Of a stretch of 64,000 bases of DNA, positions 37,379-46,296 are shown piece by piece. Made by a program: the position numbers and the translations under genes. The stretch is from Rubrivivax sp. GTDB lineage: Bacteria; Pseudomonadota; Gammaproteobacteria; Burkholderiales; Burkholderiaceae_C. Position 1 is the stretch's first letter; every line of letters starts with the position of its first letter. The notes below the pieces were generated by a model. It was not told where the DNA came from and ran no database searches. It saw only the letters and a list, made by a program, of their open reading frames with translations. The stretch covers positions 1-64,000 of the forward strand of contig JAIXSE010000011.1 in NCBI GenBank assembly GCA_027484825.1, read 5' to 3'.

Positions 37379-39256
37379 ATGCCGCAGCAGCCCCCCGCAC
37401 TGATTGCCAAGGCGGCCCTGCGCCGACTGGCGCTGGACAAGCTGGAACCCACGCCGGAGAACTACGCCCGGGCGTATGCCCAGGAGGCCGGTGAACCGGT
37501 CCGCGACAACGGCGCCCTGCCGGACCGCGCCCAGGCGCCCATCAGCCGCCTGCTGAGCCTGGCCGTGCCCGACCTGCAATTGCGCACCGGCCTGGCCGCG
37601 CAGCTCAAGGACGGCCGCTGGGACGACTTGCAGCGGGCCCTGGAGGCCCTGCAGCAGACCCACGGCGCCGGCGCACAGGCCGAGCAGATGGCCCAGCTGA
37701 TCGAGCGCCTGATGAAAGGCCTGGAGCGCGGCGGCCGCCAATGGACCCTGGCCCGCAAGAAGGACGGCGTGCTGCGGGTGCTGGCCAGCAACCGGACCGA
37801 TCCGCAGCGGCTGATGCAGCGCCTGCGTCAACTGGTGGGCAGCTGGGACAGCGACACCAGCGACGTGCGGGTGGAAACGCAGCCGGCCCCGCTGGACGAC
37901 GGCCTGGACGACGAGGACGACCGCAACGGCGGCACCCCGAGCCAGTTCTTCACGGACGACGAAGTGGCGCTGACCGCCGCCGATGCGGCCACCGGAGCAG
38001 GTGCCGCGGAGGCGGCCCGATACGGCGAGCTCTCGAGCCTTCTGGGCGCCAACGGCCCCGGCGAAGCCCGCTGGCCCGACATCGGCACCAGCCTGTCCGG
38101 CACGGTCCAGCACGCGCTGCGCGGCGACGACCCGCGGGCGATCGACCTGGTCGCTGAACTGGATGCCGCCCTGGCCGAAATCCGCCGCGAAGGCGCATCC
38201 CCTGAACGCGCCGAAGCCATGGAGGCGCTGTGCGTGCGGGTGCGCCGCTGGCTGGACCATCGCGACCATGCCTTCGTCGAACTGGGCAAGCTCTGCGGCG
38301 CGCTCACCGACAGCCTGGCCGATCTGGCCGAGGACGATTCCTGGGCCCGCGGCCAGTGCGAAGCCATGGGCCAGACCCTGGCGCAGGGGCTGACCGCCCG
38401 CAGCGTCCGCTCGGTCAACGAGCTGCTGGTCAACACCCGCAGCCGTCAGGCGAGCCTGCGGGAGGAACGCAGCCGCGCCCGCGACGCCCTCAAGGGCCTG
38501 ATCAACCGCATGCTGCAGGAACTGGGCGAGCTGGGCCAGCACACCGACCGCTTCAGCGACAGCGTCGGCCGTTATGCCGAAGTCATCGAGCAGGCCGACA
38601 CGCTGGAGAGTCTGGCCGGCGTGGTGCGCGAGATGGTGGAGGAAAGCCGCAGCGTGCAGTCCCTGGTGCAACAGACCCAGGGACGCCTGCGGGATGAACA
38701 TGACCGTGCGAGCCAGTTGGCCGAGCGGGTGGAGGCCCTGGAGGACGAGCTTCGCAAGCTGTCCAACGAAGTGCAGACCGACCAGCTCACGCAGGTGGCC
38801 AACCGTCGCGGCCTGATCGCCACCTTCGAGACCGAACGGGCCAAGCTCGAGCGCGAGCCGCGTCCGCTGGCCCTGGCGCTGCTGGACATCGACAACTTCA
38901 AGAAGCTCAATGACAGCCTGGGCCATGCCGCAGGCGATGAAGCGCTGAAGTCGCTGGCCGCGCGGGTGTCGAGCATGCTGCGCCCCGGGGACAAGGTGGG
39001 CCGATGGGGCGGCGAGGAATTCGTGCTGATCCTGCCCGAGGCGCCGCTGGAGGAAGCCCAGGCCGTGCTGCTTCGCTTGCAACGGTCCTTGTCGGCCAGC
39101 CTGTTCATGCATGAAGGCCGCGACGTGTTCGTGACCTTCTCGGCCGGCGTCACGCTGTACCGACAGGGCGAAACCCTGGAGCATGCGCTGGACCGCGCCG
39201 ACGAGGCTCTGTACGAGGCCAAGCGCACCGGGAAGAACCGGGCCTGCGTGGCTTGA
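37379..39256 (+). CDS. GGDEF-domain diguanylate cyclase
   Basis: A 625-residue soluble protein whose C-terminal cyclase domain (about residues 455–625) has LTQVANRRGLIATFETERAK, LLDIDNFKKLNDSLGHAAGD and GGEEF at 544–548. It makes c-di-GMP from two GTP. The N-terminal 450 residues are helical and charged, with coiled-coil tendency, and no recognised sensor. Its start is 15 bases after the REC-GGDEF-EAL stop, so the two are likely co-expressed. It is the last gene before the effector-like array. Confidence 0.93.
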   Translation: MPQQPPALIAKAALRRLALDKLEPTPENYARAYAQEAGEPVRDNGALPDRAQAPISRLLSLAVPDLQLRTGLAAQLKDGRWDDLQRALEALQQTHGAGAQAEQMAQLIERLMKGLERGGRQWTLARKKDGVLRVLASNRTDPQRLMQRLRQLVGSWDSDTSDVRVETQPAPLDDGLDDEDDRNGGTPSQFFTDDEVALTAADAATGAGAAEAARYGELSSLLGANGPGEARWPDIGTSLSGTVQHALRGDDPRAIDLVAELDAALAEIRREGASPERAEAMEALCVRVRRWLDHRDHAFVELGKLCGALTDSLADLAEDDSWARGQCEAMGQTLAQGLTARSVRSVNELLVNTRSRQASLREERSRARDALKGLINRMLQELGELGQHTDRFSDSVGRYAEVIEQADTLESLAGVVREMVEESRSVQSLVQQTQGRLRDEHDRASQLAERVEALEDELRKLSNEVQTDQLTQVANRRGLIATFETERAKLEREPRPLALALLDIDNFKKLNDSLGHAAGDEALKSLAARVSSMLRPGDKVGRWGGEEFVLILPEAPLEEAQAVLLRLQRSLSASLFMHEGRDVFVTFSAGVTLYRQGETLEHALDRADEALYEAKRTGKNRACVA

Positions 39257-39280
39257 GACGAGGCGGGACGCGGCGTCCTG

Positions 39281-39308
39281 CGAACAAACTGTTCTGGAGC
39301 ACCACTGA
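39281..39308 (+). promoter_or_regulatory. hrp-box-like ECF promoter of array gene 1
   Basis: CGAACA (39281–39286), 15 bases, CCACTGA (39302–39308). This resembles the HrpL-type hrp box GGAACC-N15/16-CCACNNA. It ends 30 bases before the ATG of gene 1. The same motif with the same 15-base spacer precedes genes 2 and 3. Confidence 0.7.
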
Positions 39309-39338
39309 CGGTCGTTGCCCAACGGCCGGAAGATGCCC

Positions 39339-41483
39339 ATGTACAGCTCCTCAGCAGCGACCCCGCGCGTCCCCTCCGGGGAGATCGGGGACGGGATGTC
39401 AACCGACACCGTAACCCCTGCACACCCGCCACCGTCCGCTTCAGCAATCGAGACTGCCCCCCTCGATCCCGGCACCGGTCTTCCCCCGGCCCAGCTGACC
39501 GCCACGGAGTGGGGGCCGTCTCCGACCACGCTGGAACTCACGCCCCTCCTTCACCGCCTGCACGCGCTCACCTGCCTGCCGCCTTACGGCCCGACGTGGC
39601 TGCAGTGCATCAAAGAGGTCGCTCACCAGATCGCCCGATCGGCCCGGATCCACATTCCAGCGGATGACGCTTTCCGGCGCCTGGCGCTCGAGACGCGGCC
39701 CCTGATGGACGAACTGCTCAGTGCCGCCCCGCTCAAGGACCTCCGCCCGCCCGGCGTGCAAGCCGTGCTCCGACAGTTCCACGAGGCTTGGACAGGCTGG
39801 CTGACCACGCCCACCCGGCCCACGCAACCGCTGACGCTGCACAAGGCCGTTCCCCTCGAGGCCCCGCTGATCCTGTCTTACGGCCTGGTGCTGCCCGTCA
39901 CCCTGGGCGACCTCCATCCGGATGGACGCCGGCTGCTGGCCAGCACCGCAGGCCACGGGGAAGGTGTGTGCAATGTCCAGGGACCGCTGTCCTCACAGTC
40001 CTTGCTGTCGATGTCCGGCGTGCCAGGCGGGCTGCGCCTGGCGACCGGTCCGCAGGCCCATTCGGACGGCCCCCCCAGCGAGGGCCGGCAGGCTCTGGAG
40101 TACGCCAGGACCCAGTGGCAAAGGGTGATGACCAGTGGCCCCTCACAAGGACTGACCCTGCTGACGGCACTGGCCCAGTACAACGAGATCGTGCCCGCCG
40201 AGCTGCGATTGCAGTTCAGCCCGGACCTGCCCGGGGAGATGGCCCACGCAACACTGCAGCCGGGGACGTATTCCAGCCAACAGACACTGATCTGGTTTGA
40301 CTATGACCTGCTGGCGACGAGTGGCGGACTGGACGAGCAGATCAGCGACCCTACCGCGCGCAGTCTGTTGCTACGCAGCCGAAGCCACGCCCAGCTTGAC
40401 GTCGCCACAGAGTTGGCATGGCTGCGCCGCAGGACGTGTGTGTCGCCCCGGGACTTGCGCCCGCTGCTGGTCCAGGGCTGCATGGTGCAGAACTGGCTGG
40501 AAGCCCTGGAACTGCCCTGGCGCAGCAAGGCCACGTTCCGATTCGACCTGCCCGTGAGTGCAGTGATGGAGCAGTTGACCACCACGGAGCAGTCGGTGGT
40601 GAAGGCGGCGACCGAGATGTTGCGCTCCTCCGCAGCGTACGCTGCAGTCGCCAAGCTCGACCAATTGAGCATTCGGAAGGATCCGCCCCCGCCCCCTCGC
40701 CGTGACGCATCGCCCATGCGCCCCGTCCACTACCTGCTGGATCAGTCCGGAGCCCCCATGGGATGCCTGCTGCTGACCCAATGGGCCGAAGACCGCGCCG
40801 TCACGACGGTCTCGAGCCGCAGGCGGCCGTATCAGCAGGCCTCCATGGAGAATTTCAGCCAGCTCCTGAAGCAGCGCATTCAGCCGTCCTGGGTGTCGAG
40901 ACTGCCTCTGAATCCGCCCCAAGAGCCCAGCACCGATGAAGGATCATGGTGGGCCGTGCCGCTCCTGGCGCCGGCCGGCACCAGTCCCGCCTCCGCGGCG
41001 TCCCAGGACACAATGATCAACGACCTGCTCCAGGAGATTCGCCAGCCTGGACACTGGACGGGCTTCAGTGCGGAACTGGCGCCCCGCCTGCTGGTGGACT
41101 GTCCAGGCTGGCCGGTGGGGCGCTCGCTGGACATCGTCAATGCCGACACCGGAACCCTGCTCTCCCGCGCAGGTCGGCCTGTGGGCGATGCCGCACCGGT
41201 GACGGTGGCCCGCCTCGCGGAGGCGCAGCACTATGCCGCCGTCGTTCAGGAGGCCCTGATCGAGGTGCCGGCGGACGGCGACTGCTTCTACGTGGCCGTG
41301 CTGGCCTCGCTGTCGGCGAAGGAGCGAGAGACCCTGCTGCGGGCCAGCGGGTGCGCGCCTCACGAGAGACAGAGCCTGGCGCCCGCCGTCGCGGCCTTGC
41401 GGCAGCATTTTGCGAACCATCTGTCCGACCACCGCGACCACTATCGCGACCAGATCGTGCGACTCCATGCCCTGCTCCAATGA
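39339..41483 (+). CDS. Array gene 1: permuted-OTU-like putative effector
   Basis: A 714-residue protein of an unrecognised family with three paralogues directly downstream. Residues 1–40 are Ser/Pro/Thr-rich and disordered, as in type III secretion signals. A conserved central region follows, with IWFDYDLLA (about 316), a block around MVQNWLEALELPW (about 381) and APMGC (about 473). The last 150 residues hold GWPVGRSLDIVN, then VARLAEAQHYAAVV with His631, then VPADGDCFYVAVL with Cys649. The DGDC helix followed by LRQHFANHL … HYRDQI looks like the N-terminal half of an OTU protease, with the His strand placed before it instead of after. The ATG at 39339 aligns with genes 2 and 3 when their leaders are compared. 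An effector role is inference. Confidence 0.8.
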   Translation: MYSSSAATPRVPSGEIGDGMSTDTVTPAHPPPSASAIETAPLDPGTGLPPAQLTATEWGPSPTTLELTPLLHRLHALTCLPPYGPTWLQCIKEVAHQIARSARIHIPADDAFRRLALETRPLMDELLSAAPLKDLRPPGVQAVLRQFHEAWTGWLTTPTRPTQPLTLHKAVPLEAPLILSYGLVLPVTLGDLHPDGRRLLASTAGHGEGVCNVQGPLSSQSLLSMSGVPGGLRLATGPQAHSDGPPSEGRQALEYARTQWQRVMTSGPSQGLTLLTALAQYNEIVPAELRLQFSPDLPGEMAHATLQPGTYSSQQTLIWFDYDLLATSGGLDEQISDPTARSLLLRSRSHAQLDVATELAWLRRRTCVSPRDLRPLLVQGCMVQNWLEALELPWRSKATFRFDLPVSAVMEQLTTTEQSVVKAATEMLRSSAAYAAVAKLDQLSIRKDPPPPPRRDASPMRPVHYLLDQSGAPMGCLLLTQWAEDRAVTTVSSRRRPYQQASMENFSQLLKQRIQPSWVSRLPLNPPQEPSTDEGSWWAVPLLAPAGTSPASAASQDTMINDLLQEIRQPGHWTGFSAELAPRLLVDCPGWPVGRSLDIVNADTGTLLSRAGRPVGDAAPVTVARLAEAQHYAAVVQEALIEVPADGDCFYVAVLASLSAKERETLLRASGCAPHERQSLAPAVAALRQHFANHLSDHRDHYRDQIVRLHALLQ

Positions 41484-41498
41484 GTCCGGGCGTGACTT

Positions 41499-41526
41499 CG
41501 AACATTCGTGGGCTCCGGCCCACTCA
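41499..41526 (+). promoter_or_regulatory. hrp-box-like ECF promoter of array gene 2
   Basis: CGAACA (41499–41504), 15 bases, CCACTCA (41520–41526). It ends 29 bases before the ATG of gene 2 and lies wholly in the gap after gene 1. It matches the HrpL-type consensus except in the first and last bases of the −35 part. Confidence 0.72.
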
Positions 41527-41555
41527 GAGCCCATCGACCGGCCGGAGATCCCCGC

Positions 41556-43775
41556 ATGATCAACCCCGTTGCTGCTGCTCCTCCCGAGCACCATGACGTC
41601 CCCGCCACCGAGGCCCCGAGCAGCGCGAGATTGCATGCGCACATCGTGGATGCCGAGGCCATCTGCGATGCCTATTCGCGACGGCCCGAGACGCTCCCCC
41701 CGAGCGTCCAGGACCTGGCTCCCGTCTACCTCGCCCTGCACAAGGCGTCCCTGCTTCCCGCGGGACCGAGGCAGACCGAGGCGCTCGAGTCCATCGCCCA
41801 GTGGATCGCCTATCGTCCCTACCTCCACCTGCCGGGCGACCCCGACATCTGGCGGCTGGCGCAAGCCAAGCGCGAGTCCCTGTACAAGCTGCTGGATGGT
41901 CGCCACCTCCGCACGACACGCCTGACAGGCGTGCAACACGCACTGGACGAATTTGCCGTGCGCCTGGACGACCTGCTGACCCTGGACCAGGGAGAGGGCT
42001 GCGGTCCACGCACCGTGCGCAAGTCCGTTCCGCTAGCGCATGGACTGAGTGTGTCCTCCTGCATTGATGTCGGGATCACGCTGGACGGTGTGAAGTTGCT
42101 GGCGTCCGTCCCGATCGCCACCACCCGGACGGCGGATGCATCCTCGTCCCATCACGACGCTTCGGCGCAGCCGCAGCCGCAGCCCCCGCTCTCGATCAAA
42201 AGCATCGCGGACGGATTCCGGCTCAAGACCCATCCCCAGCCCGCCCACCAATTGCAGGCGGGGGATCCCGCCCGCGCCGCTCTGAACGGGCTCCATGCGG
42301 AACTGCTGTCAGCCTGCCGGCAAGGCGAGAGTCTGACCGTCGCGCTGAGCCGCTTCAATCTTGGCGTTGACGACGCCTTCCGGCTCCGGCTCTCTCCCCA
42401 ATTGCCGCCACAGGCGGCCACAGCCCCGATGAAGGGCGGACCGGCCGTCCGCCATGAGCGGCAACTGTGGTTCGACTATGCCCATCTGGCCGCCCTCGGC
42501 CCGCTGGATGACCTGGTCGATGAGCCCATGGCGCAAGCGCGCCTGCGGTCCTGCCGGGCGGTGGCCCTGGTGGCCGTCCAGCGTGAACTGGGGGAGATGC
42601 GCGCTGCGCCCATGTCTTCTCAAGAATTCCGAGTGGCTTTGGTGACGGGCTGCGCCGTCCAGTTGTGCATTGAATCCACCCAGTTGCCTCACCAACCCGG
42701 CATGCGCTTTCAGTTCAGGGTGCCGGTCTCCGAGGTCATGCTCAGGATGACCCCCACCGAAAAGACCTTCATGCAGGGGCTGATCCGACGCTTGAACACC
42801 GACATGGCGACCTTGAAGGTGTCATTCATTGGAAGCGCTGACCCCGGGCAGGGCACTCGGACGTATCTCTCGCTCTACGACGGGGACCCGATGGGCTGCG
42901 TGATGCTGCAGCAAAGCGGCGGTGCGTCGCCGGGTCCCAAGCTCAGCCCCCGTGCAGGTCCGCCCCGGTATGCCAAGGTCCCCTGGGACCGCGTCTATTC
43001 GAAGGTCCTTGAGCAGCGTCGCCCGCCGCCGGACCTCCAATGCTTTGATGAGCTCCGCCCTTCGCGCCTGCAACCGGCCTGGCCCGGCATGCTGGCCCGT
43101 GAGCCGGCCCAGCACCGGCTTGTGACCACTGTCGGGCCTGGGCCTGGGCCTGGGCTCAATCTCAATCCAGATCCAGATCTCGATGACGAGCGCGATTCCG
43201 GCGACGACCTCGACATCCACAACGACACCCACCTCGACATCCACCTCGACGCAAGCGCGCCGCCCTCTCCCGTCAGCGACCGATCCTCCGACGACGAGGA
43301 CACCTTCCTCGCACCCTTCCTCGCCGACCTGCGCGAGCCCCGTCATTGGACCCGGTTCAGCCAGGAACTGGCGCCGCACTGCCTCACGGACAGCCCCGGC
43401 TGGCCCGCCGGCCGAACGCTGGACATCCATCATGCGGACAACGGGGTCTTGCTGCATCGCAGCGGGGATCCGGCAGCGACGCTGGCGCCGGTGCGCATTG
43501 CCTGGATGCCTCACAAACCGCTGTACTCGGCGGTGGTGGGAGAGCAACTGCTGGACATCCCCGCCGATGGCGACAGCTTCTACGCCGCCGTCCTGGCGGC
43601 CTTGCCGCGCGAGGACCGGCTTGCGCTGCTGCAGCGCTGTGGCTGCCCACCGGCGTCCACCGAGGTCGTCCGGTCCGCCACGCTGGCCCTGCGCGAGCAC
43701 CTCGCGCAGCAGCTGGATCTGCATCGTGCGGACTATCGTGAGCGGCTGCTCCAGCTTCATGGTCTGCTCGGCTGA
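41556..43775 (+). CDS. Array gene 2: paralogue with Cys and His of the OTU-like domain replaced
   Basis: A 739-residue paralogue of gene 1. It starts MINPVAAAPPEHHDVP, with GGAG upstream. Shared central motifs are LWFDYAHLA (about 305), GCAVQLCIESTQLP (about 365) and GDPMGC (about 444). An acidic linker with short repeats (Gly-Pro, then Asp-rich) spans about residues 527–567. In the C-terminal domain the His-Tyr is Leu-Tyr (Leu656) and DGDC is DGDS (Ser674), still 18 residues apart. Everything else in the domain is well kept, including PADGDSFYAAVLAAL. It probably lacks protease activity and may be a decoy or binding partner. It has its own hrp-box-like promoter. Confidence 0.8.
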   Translation: MINPVAAAPPEHHDVPATEAPSSARLHAHIVDAEAICDAYSRRPETLPPSVQDLAPVYLALHKASLLPAGPRQTEALESIAQWIAYRPYLHLPGDPDIWRLAQAKRESLYKLLDGRHLRTTRLTGVQHALDEFAVRLDDLLTLDQGEGCGPRTVRKSVPLAHGLSVSSCIDVGITLDGVKLLASVPIATTRTADASSSHHDASAQPQPQPPLSIKSIADGFRLKTHPQPAHQLQAGDPARAALNGLHAELLSACRQGESLTVALSRFNLGVDDAFRLRLSPQLPPQAATAPMKGGPAVRHERQLWFDYAHLAALGPLDDLVDEPMAQARLRSCRAVALVAVQRELGEMRAAPMSSQEFRVALVTGCAVQLCIESTQLPHQPGMRFQFRVPVSEVMLRMTPTEKTFMQGLIRRLNTDMATLKVSFIGSADPGQGTRTYLSLYDGDPMGCVMLQQSGGASPGPKLSPRAGPPRYAKVPWDRVYSKVLEQRRPPPDLQCFDELRPSRLQPAWPGMLAREPAQHRLVTTVGPGPGPGLNLNPDPDLDDERDSGDDLDIHNDTHLDIHLDASAPPSPVSDRSSDDEDTFLAPFLADLREPRHWTRFSQELAPHCLTDSPGWPAGRTLDIHHADNGVLLHRSGDPAATLAPVRIAWMPHKPLYSAVVGEQLLDIPADGDSFYAAVLAALPREDRLALLQRCGCPPASTEVVRSATLALREHLAQQLDLHRADYRERLLQLHGLLG

Positions 43776-43795
43776 CGAGACCGGTCGGTCACTCG

Positions 43796-43823
43796 CGAAC
43801 GCTGCGGCGGTGTGGGCCACTCA
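43796..43823 (+). promoter_or_regulatory. hrp-box-like ECF promoter of array genes 3 and 4
   Basis: CGAACG (43796–43801), 15 bases, CCACTCA (43817–43823), ending 30 bases before the ATG of gene 3. Gene 4 follows gene 3 by one base and has no such box of its own, so this promoter would serve both. Confidence 0.7.
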
Positions 43824-43853
43824 GGGGCGTTGCCATCGGACGGAGCGTTCCGC

Positions 43854-46295
43854 ATGATCAAACCCGCTGCCGGCGCCTCGGCCCTCTCCACAGCCCTCTC
43901 GACCCTCACTGTCTCCAGCAACGAGGCCGCGGACAACGCCGGTGACGTCCGCAGCAACGTCAGCAGCAACGTCCGCAGTGACGTGGCCAGCGGCGTCCCA
44001 AGCGACCTGTCCAGCGCTTCCTGCAGCGCTTACTCCAGCGCTTACTCCAGCGCCTATTCCAGCGCCCACTCCACCGCCTACTCCAGCGATTCTTCCAGCT
44101 CCGCCTCCATCGCCCTCTACAGTGCACACCGGACCTCCGACGCCTCGTCCTCCATGGGGTCCCTCCAAGCGCTGGACGTCGAGGCCGTCTGGAAGGCCTA
44201 TTCGCGCGAACCCGAATCGCTCCCTCCGGACGTGCTCGATCTCTCGAGCGTCCTGTACAAGCTCTACAAGGCTTTCCAGGTCCCCGGCTCCCTGCCCATG
44301 CGCCAGCTCCACAGCCTGGTCCAGTCGATTCTGCGCAGTCCGACCCTTCACCTGCCGGCCCACCCCGGCCTGTTGCAGTTGGCGCTTGCCACGCAGCCCA
44401 TGATGCGGGACCTGCTGTCGGGCGCCCTCTTCTTGGCATCCAGCCGCCCGCGGGGGTGTCAGATGATCCTGAACACCGTCGGCGAACTCTGGGACCGAGC
44501 CTTGAGCCAGAGCGGCGGCGCGGACCGGCCGCTGACGATCCGAAAACCGCTGCCGCTGCACCGGCTCCTGCTCGCGAGGTTTGCCAGCGTCGTGGGGGTC
44601 ACGCTGGGCCCTTATCACCCGCGTGAAGGTACCCGATTGGCGGCCACCGCCGACGGCTACAAGCCCTCCCCATCCGGCACCGGACTCACCCACGCCAAGC
44701 CGTATTTGTCCATCGTGAGCACGGGCGACGCCCTCCGGCTCGAAAGCCACTTGATCCGGGAAGACAAGTTGCAGCGGGGGCGAGGGAGCGCGGTACTGTT
44801 ACCCACGCTGGCGGCCGCCCTGGCCAAGACGGCGCGCCGGGGCGGTCACCTGCAAGATGCGCTCGACCGTTTCAACCGCAAGGTGGCTCGGCAAGAGCGG
44901 CTGCTGCCGCCCCCGGACCTGTCCAGGGCCATGCTGCATGCCCCGCTGGTCGAGAGCCCGATCTCCCGCGCGGAGACCACGCTGTGGTTCAGCTATGCGC
45001 AACTGGCCACCGCCAGCGTTCTGGACACCCTGGTGGACGACCCCCTGGCGAAGGAACGCCTGGCGACGGCCCGTTCTTTGGTGGCCCAACTCACCGAGCA
45101 GATGAGCGATGCATTGCAACCTTTGTGCAATGGGCCGACTCAGACCTTGCGCCGACCGTTGGTGGCGGGCTGCGGCGTGCAGCTCATGATCGAGGCGTCC
45201 CAGCTGAAGGAAGAGACCACCATGCGCTTTCACTTCCAGGCGCCGGTCGCCACGGTGATGGCCAGGATGACGCCCCTGGAGCAAACCGTGCTGAAGGCGG
45301 TGGCGGACCGTCTGGACATCATCCTGGTCACGCTCAATGACGCCCCGAGCGACTTGTCCGGAACCGGGAGCGGGAGCCGCAGCTTTGTGTGCGGGCACAC
45401 CGGTGATCCGATGGGCTGCGTGGTGCTCTCGGTGGACACCCACCCGTCCAGGACGGACGCCGGACGCGCCCCACCCAGCGGTCTGCGGGGCCTGCTCGGC
45501 AGGATCTGTGGCAGCGACCTTGCGGGCACAGAGGACGCCGAAGCTGAACGGCCCTCAGCGTCTCAGGCCCCGAATCTCCCACCGGCGCCTCCGACGCCCG
45601 ACGAGGTCGCACGGGCCCTGCGCCGCTGGCTGGAAGACACCGTCGCGATGCCCGCCGATCGGTTTGATCAGCTGCGTCCCCTCCCGTTCCAGCCCGAATG
45701 GGTACGGCTGCTGCCCCCAGTGGCACCGCCCCCGCGCGGCATCCCCCGCTCGGCCCCCCGTTCCGGGGCGGTGCTACTCGGCAGCCATCCGGCGGACAAC
45801 CCGTTCGTGACGGATTACGACCGGACGCTGGACACAGTGCTGGCCAGCATCCGGAGCCCCGGCGACTGGTCCGGCTTCAGTGCAGAACTGGCCCCGCGCT
45901 TCATTGCGGACTGCCAGGGATGGCCGACCGGCCGGCCGCTGCACATTTTCAACGTCCTCACCGGTACGCTCCTGGACAGCTCGGGGGGCGACCGGTGGAG
46001 TCGCACGCCAGTCCGGGTGGCGCGATGGGCCGCCGGTAGCCACTACCTGGCCGTGGTCGCCAATGAACTGGTGAACACGCCTGCGGACGGGGACTGCTTC
46101 TACACCGCGGTGCTGGCCGCCATGCCGGACCGCGAGCGGGAATTCCTCCTGCGGGTGTGCGGATGCGCCGACAAGGACCTCCACGACCTGCGGTCCGCGG
46201 CCTTGGCCCTGCGCTGGCACTTCGCCGCGCATCTGAACACTCACCGCGCTCACTATCGTGATCGCATCATCCCGTTCCACACGGTGCTTCATTGA
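43854..46295 (+). CDS. Array gene 3: permuted-OTU-like putative effector
   Basis: The longest paralogue, 813 residues, starting MIKPAAGASALSTALS. The N-terminal 95 residues are Ser-rich and carry about six 12-base repeats coding Tyr-Ser-Ser-Ala (44019–44090). Central motifs are LWFSYAQLA (about 377), GCGVQLMIEASQL (about 439) and GDPMGC (about 517). The C-terminal domain has GFSAELAPRFIADCQGWPTG, then SHYLAVV with His730 and PADGDCFYTAVLAAM with Cys748. It ends AHYRDRIIPFHTVLH. The stop at 46293–46295 is one base from the gene 4 ATG. As for gene 1, a secreted deubiquitinase-like role is inferred from the domain and promoter. Confidence 0.8.
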   Translation: MIKPAAGASALSTALSTLTVSSNEAADNAGDVRSNVSSNVRSDVASGVPSDLSSASCSAYSSAYSSAYSSAHSTAYSSDSSSSASIALYSAHRTSDASSSMGSLQALDVEAVWKAYSREPESLPPDVLDLSSVLYKLYKAFQVPGSLPMRQLHSLVQSILRSPTLHLPAHPGLLQLALATQPMMRDLLSGALFLASSRPRGCQMILNTVGELWDRALSQSGGADRPLTIRKPLPLHRLLLARFASVVGVTLGPYHPREGTRLAATADGYKPSPSGTGLTHAKPYLSIVSTGDALRLESHLIREDKLQRGRGSAVLLPTLAAALAKTARRGGHLQDALDRFNRKVARQERLLPPPDLSRAMLHAPLVESPISRAETTLWFSYAQLATASVLDTLVDDPLAKERLATARSLVAQLTEQMSDALQPLCNGPTQTLRRPLVAGCGVQLMIEASQLKEETTMRFHFQAPVATVMARMTPLEQTVLKAVADRLDIILVTLNDAPSDLSGTGSGSRSFVCGHTGDPMGCVVLSVDTHPSRTDAGRAPPSGLRGLLGRICGSDLAGTEDAEAERPSASQAPNLPPAPPTPDEVARALRRWLEDTVAMPADRFDQLRPLPFQPEWVRLLPPVAPPPRGIPRSAPRSGAVLLGSHPADNPFVTDYDRTLDTVLASIRSPGDWSGFSAELAPRFIADCQGWPTGRPLHIFNVLTGTLLDSSGGDRWSRTPVRVARWAAGSHYLAVVANELVNTPADGDCFYTAVLAAMPDREREFLLRVCGCADKDLHDLRSAALALRWHFAAHLNTHRAHYRDRIIPFHTVLH
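44019..44090 (+). repeat. 12-base tandem repeat coding Tyr-Ser-Ser-Ala in array gene 3
   Basis: About six units resembling TACTCCAGCGCC run from 44019 to 44090, in frame, encoding a Tyr-Ser-Ser-Ala series. The 12-base period keeps the frame open if copies are gained or lost. Confidence 0.8.
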
Positions 46296-46296
46296 C

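Noticed and set aside
39281-39308. PIP box (TTCG-N16-TTCG) for HrpB/HrpX control upstream of the array
   Set aside because: No correctly spaced TTCG pairs precede any of the four genes; the GAAC/CCAC motif fits an HrpL-like box better.
39373-41420. Antisense frames within array gene 1 as possible overlapping genes
   Set aside because: They lack ribosome-binding sites and are not conserved among the four paralogues.
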